This document shows, piece by piece, positions 38,635 to 40,514 of a stretch of DNA of 40,514 nucleotides. The notes beneath the pieces are model-generated. The model saw only the letters and a program-made list of their open reading frames with translations, was not told the DNA's origin and did not search any database. The DNA comes from Bacteroidota bacterium (GTDB taxonomy: Bacteria > Bacteroidota > Bacteroidia > Bacteroidales > UBA4417): assembly GCA_013376995.1 (NCBI GenBank), contig JACAAZ010000029.1, forward strand, positions 1-40,514, given 5' to 3'. Both the position numbers and the translations under genes were made by a program. The first letter of the stretch is position 1, and each line of letters begins with the position of its first letter.

Positions 38635-39891
38635 TTACTCAAAATCCATAAGCCTCTCCATAAGTTCCTTCTTTGTCGAATCAGGAAACCCTGCAAAATA
38701 GGCCCTCGTTGTCTTAATATCGCTATGATTCAATGCTTCGCTTACAAATTCCAAGCTGGCTCCATTTTGAATAGCAAGGGTACTGAATGTGTGACGGGCA
38801 TAATAGGTGGAAATATCTCCACTAATCCCAACAGATAAAGCCAATTTTTTAATATGCTGATTTATGAATCGCGTGAAGGCCTGGACCTTGGACCGTTTTT
38901 CAGTTTCGTTATCATCTGTTTTGAGGATAGGAAAGAGGAATTGTTTTGGATCTCTATCCTTGTTTGAGTATTTTTCAATGATTTGCCTGGCAAAATCGGT
39001 CAGGAAAACATCTACTTCCTCGCTATCCTTTTTGGTATTCATAGTCTTTGCCCTGGAAAAATTGAAGGATGCCTCCTTGAGATCGCTAAATCGAAGTAAA
39101 GCGATATCCTTAACATTCATTCCATTGCAGGTATAGGAGAAAAACCAGAAATCCCTCGCTTTCTCCTGCTCCGGATTTGCAGCTTTAGCGTGGAATAATC
39201 TTGCAATCTCCTCCTTGGAAAGGGCTTTCTTGACCCTTCTACCAGTAGGAATGATGTACTTGCCTCTTCCAAATGGATACACTATCTGATCAATTTCATT
39301 ATCAGCGATAGCACTGTTGAAAAGCGTTCTTAAAGCCCTCAAATACATGCTCACAGTAGTTTTACTCCTTGAAAGTTCTTCTAACATGTATTTTTCATAT
39401 TTCGTCAGCCAAACGGAAGTGATCTCCGAAAACAAAAGCTTTGAAGGTTCTGTTCCTCTGGAATACATAATAAAGTTTTTCAGGGATTTCAGGGAGAGTT
39501 CATAATTGCTTGCAGTTCCCAGTTGGTTGTTCGCTTTCAGCGTGTTAATAGCCTGTTCATACTGATAAAACACGTTATATCCATCTCCTGGCCTTCTGAA
39601 CATCCTTCTTTCAAACTGATCAAAATTGAAAGGTTTCAATTCATTTGCACACGAAGTGGCTAAAATGAACAATGACGTCAGCTCATTCTTCTGATCTTTG
39701 TATTCGTTTCTGGGCTTAGTTGTTTCCCAAATACTTGCAAATTCCTTTTCGGAATATTCGAATTTAGTCGTGTAAAGTTTGGCCTTTCGATCTGCAAAGG
39801 AGTACACCCGTAAGCGGACAGGATACTGATTGTTTTGTTTTGCTCTTCGGGTGTCAAGCCAAAGGGAAATTTCAAATGATTTTGCATTCAC
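38635..39891 (-). CDS. int: Tyrosine recombinase (integrase) of the Bacteroidetes mobile-element type
   Basis: About 418 aa from a GTG at 39891; the frame stays open to TTG codons at 39909 and 39912, and there is no ATG before codon 97. I prefer the GTG because homologues usually start just before SFEISLWLDTRR. N-terminal arm-binding domain about 1-90, SAM-like core-binding domain about 105-205, catalytic domain about 225-418. Visible catalytic motifs: YYARHTFST (Arg II R366, with Tyr at the usual His place, Y363), LNHSDIKTT (H389) and the nucleophile Y398 in TTRAYF. The Arg I box reads YTCNGMNVKDIALL, with Asn (N259) where TGLR-type enzymes have Arg. The gene lies about 175 bp from attR and points away from it, a usual arrangement. 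It would recombine the 54-bp tRNA cores. TACCTTTG (39909-39916, minus) matches the -7 box and would start transcription just before the GTG. Confidence 0.92.
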   Translation of the reverse strand: MNAKSFEISLWLDTRRAKQNNQYPVRLRVYSFADRKAKLYTTKFEYSEKEFASIWETTKPRNEYKDQKNELTSLFILATSCANELKPFNFDQFERRMFRRPGDGYNVFYQYEQAINTLKANNQLGTASNYELSLKSLKNFIMYSRGTEPSKLLFSEITSVWLTKYEKYMLEELSRSKTTVSMYLRALRTLFNSAIADNEIDQIVYPFGRGKYIIPTGRRVKKALSKEEIARLFHAKAANPEQEKARDFWFFSYTCNGMNVKDIALLRFSDLKEASFNFSRAKTMNTKKDSEEVDVFLTDFARQIIEKYSNKDRDPKQFLFPILKTDDNETEKRSKVQAFTRFINQHIKKLALSVGISGDISTYYARHTFSTLAIQNGASLEFVSEALNHSDIKTTRAYFAGFPDSTKKELMERLMDFE

Positions 39892-39931
39892 AGCATGAAT
39901 ATTTGACAACAAAGGTAATACTTTTTCAATT

Positions 39932-39958
39932 CATGTGCACACCATTTGCACACAGAAG
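39932..39958 (+). other. Candidate integrase arm-type site, right end
   Basis: Starts CATGTGCACACCATTTGC and ends AGAAG. It is the counterpart of 95-120, lies between the integrase start and attR and has the same orientation. The shared core TTTGCACAC (39945-39953 region) also occurs within the integrase gene near 39644. Confidence 0.4.
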
Positions 39959-40067
39959 TGCATAATAAGCTAATATCATCAATTAAAATTCATAATCAAA
40001 AATCGCTGAATCATTAGATAATTAAGCTAAAAGCTTGTTTTATGAAAATCTCATAAGCTGGCGTTTT

Positions 40068-40121
40068 TCTGCCTTACAAGCAGAGGGTCCTTGGTTCGAA
40101 TCCATGTGCTCCCACTACAAC
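40068..40121 (+). repeat. attR: right 54-bp core repeat (displaced tRNA-Val 3' end)
   Basis: Identical to 2-55. It contains the anticodon arm, T arm and acceptor 3' strand (to 40114) but no 5' half precedes it, so it is a non-functional remnant left by integration. The sequence after it, including the terminator, recurs at the right edge of the window. Confidence 0.85.
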
Positions 40122-40142
40122 CGCCACAAGGCGGTTTTTTTT
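40119..40142 (+). terminator. Native tRNA-Val terminator
   Basis: AACCGCC (40119-40125), loop ACAA, GGCGGTT (40130-40136), then a T run to about 40142. An identical stem follows the tRNA-end copy at 40460-40514. Confidence 0.85.
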
Positions 40143-40163
40143 ATTTTATACTCTTTTAGTGCT

Positions 40164-40427
40164 ATGTCTTGTGTTTACATTCTGTTTTCATTGTCTTTGA
40201 ACAAGTATTACATAGGAAGCACTTCTGATTCCCTGGAGAGAAGAATTCATAAGCACCTTACAAATCATCATGGATATACTGCAAAAGCTAAAGACTGGGC
40301 TATAGTCTATTCGGAAGAAGCATTGGATAATTCTGCTGCATTAAAAAGAGAATCGCAAATTAAGAAATGGAAAAGTAGAAAAATGATTGAAGTCCTCATT
40401 AACAGTAGTTCTAATCAATCCAAATAA
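40164..40427 (+). CDS. Small GIY-YIG nuclease family protein
   Basis: 87 aa from the ATG at 40164. The frame stays open upstream through the terminator and tRNA remnant (to 40035), but that extension is translated tRNA sequence and is rejected. One GIY-YIG domain fills the protein: VYI at 4-6, YYIGST at 15-20 (YIG box), catalytic Arg in LERRIHKH (R26/R27) and Glu E63 in ALKRESQIKKWK. Length and motif order fit the single-domain UPF0213/COG2827-type family. Members have the fold of homing endonucleases and UvrC; the cellular role of the short ones is not settled. It lies outside the island, between two copies of the tRNA-Val 3' end, with its start only about 22 bp after the terminator T run. 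Confidence 0.88.
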   Translation: MSCVYILFSLSLNKYYIGSTSDSLERRIHKHLTNHHGYTAKAKDWAIVYSEEALDNSAALKRESQIKKWKSRKMIEVLINSSSNQSK

Positions 40428-40445
40428 CTAGCTGGTTCTGTGCAT

Positions 40446-40460
40446 CCCGACACTGTCGGG
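40446..40460. repeat. Perfect 15-nt palindrome next to the second tRNA-end copy
   Basis: CCCGACA-C-TGTCGGG at 40446-40460, immediately before the point where the tRNA-like repeat begins. It could be a REP-like hairpin or a junction mark. There is no T run, so it is not a standard terminator. Confidence 0.45.
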
Positions 40461-40514
40461 AGGGTCCTTGGTTCGAATCCATGTGCTCCCACTACAACCG
40501 CCACAAGGCGGTTT
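40460..40514 (+). repeat. Second partial copy of tRNA-Val 3' end plus terminator (runs off window)
   Basis: Matches 40083-40137 without a difference to the window edge: end of the anticodon arm, T arm, acceptor strand, CTACAA and the AACCGCC/GGCGGTT stem. It lacks the anticodon loop and everything 5', so it is not a tRNA gene. The period between the two copies is 377 bp, and the GIY-YIG gene lies inside that period. Confidence 0.85.

Larger units (their letters stand above)
2..40121. mobile_element. tRNA-Val-integrated genomic island with integrase and surface-protein cargo
   Basis: The boundaries are a perfect 54-bp direct repeat (2-55 and 40068-40121) that covers the 3' half of a tRNA-Val gene from the first base of the anticodon stem to just past the acceptor end. 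A tyrosine recombinase lies beside the right repeat, as expected for elements that use tRNA 3' ends as attB. The cargo is seven large secreted proteins plus one small HTH protein. No relaxase, type IV secretion, replication or phage structural gene is visible, so the island is either passively mobile (excision plus a helper) or immobile now. The sequence right of attR (native terminator) is repeated at 40460, which supports the right side being the original chromosomal flank and the left copy being brought in by the element. Confidence 0.85.

Noticed and set aside
40035-40163. N-terminal extension of the GIY-YIG gene (43 codons upstream of the ATG at 40164)
   Set aside because: The extension is a translation of the tRNA 3' end and its terminator, so it is not part of the protein.
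40460-40514. A second tRNA-Val gene at the right edge
   Set aside because: Only the 3' part is present. The anticodon loop and 5' half are missing and replaced by an unrelated palindrome.

Overview
The window looks like one chromosomal locus of a Bacteroidetes bacterium. Supporting signs are type IX secretion (T9SS) C-terminal sorting domains with PNP motifs, TAnnTTTG-type promoter boxes, AT-rich gaps, a Bacteroidetes-type tyrosine recombinase and BspA/BACON/PKD-like surface modules. Almost all of it is an integrated genomic island of about 40 kb. It sits in the 3' half of a tRNA-Val(UAC) gene and is bounded by a perfect 54-bp direct repeat (2-55 and 40068-40121) that starts exactly at the anticodon stem. 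The only mobility genes are a tyrosine integrase (38635-39891, minus) next to the right end and a small excisionase-like helix-turn-helix protein (28168-28497, minus). I see no conjugation, mobilisation or phage structural genes.

Layout. 1-362: attL, an element-supplied terminator, a possible integrase arm site and a promoter. 363-14067 (plus): three giant secreted proteins, a protease-lipase fusion of 1624 aa and two tandem paralogues (1448 and 1424 aa) built of Asp-box, BACON and BspA-LRR modules. 14068-14905: AT-rich gap. 14906-27929 (plus): a 784-aa FISUMP protein, a compact 470-aa dockerin/cohesin protein and a 3042-aa repeat giant with an N-terminal cohesin-like domain, ending in a strong terminator. 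28168-28497 (minus): HTH protein. 28498-29501: no convincing gene. 29502-38133 (minus): a two-gene unit transcribed right to left, a 1904-aa beta-helix protein first and then a protein of about 945 aa with three cohesin-like modules and a C-terminal dockerin. 38635-39891: integrase. 40068 onward: attR, the native terminator, a small GIY-YIG nuclease gene, and a second copy of the tRNA 3' end plus the same terminator, running off the window.

How the genes may work together. Most cargo proteins carry a dockerin-like module, a cohesin-like module or both, and five of the seven end in a T9SS sorting domain. The cargo reads as a cellulosome-like, self-assembling cell-surface or extracellular complex on a mobile island. 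Enzymes (protease, lipase) and adhesive modules (beta-helix, Asp-box, LRR, Ig/PKD-like) could be joined through cohesin-dockerin contacts. The three dockerin types differ at the positions that set partner choice in clostridial dockerins, which suggests separate pairing classes. Domain calls rest on motif recognition by eye; no database search was possible.
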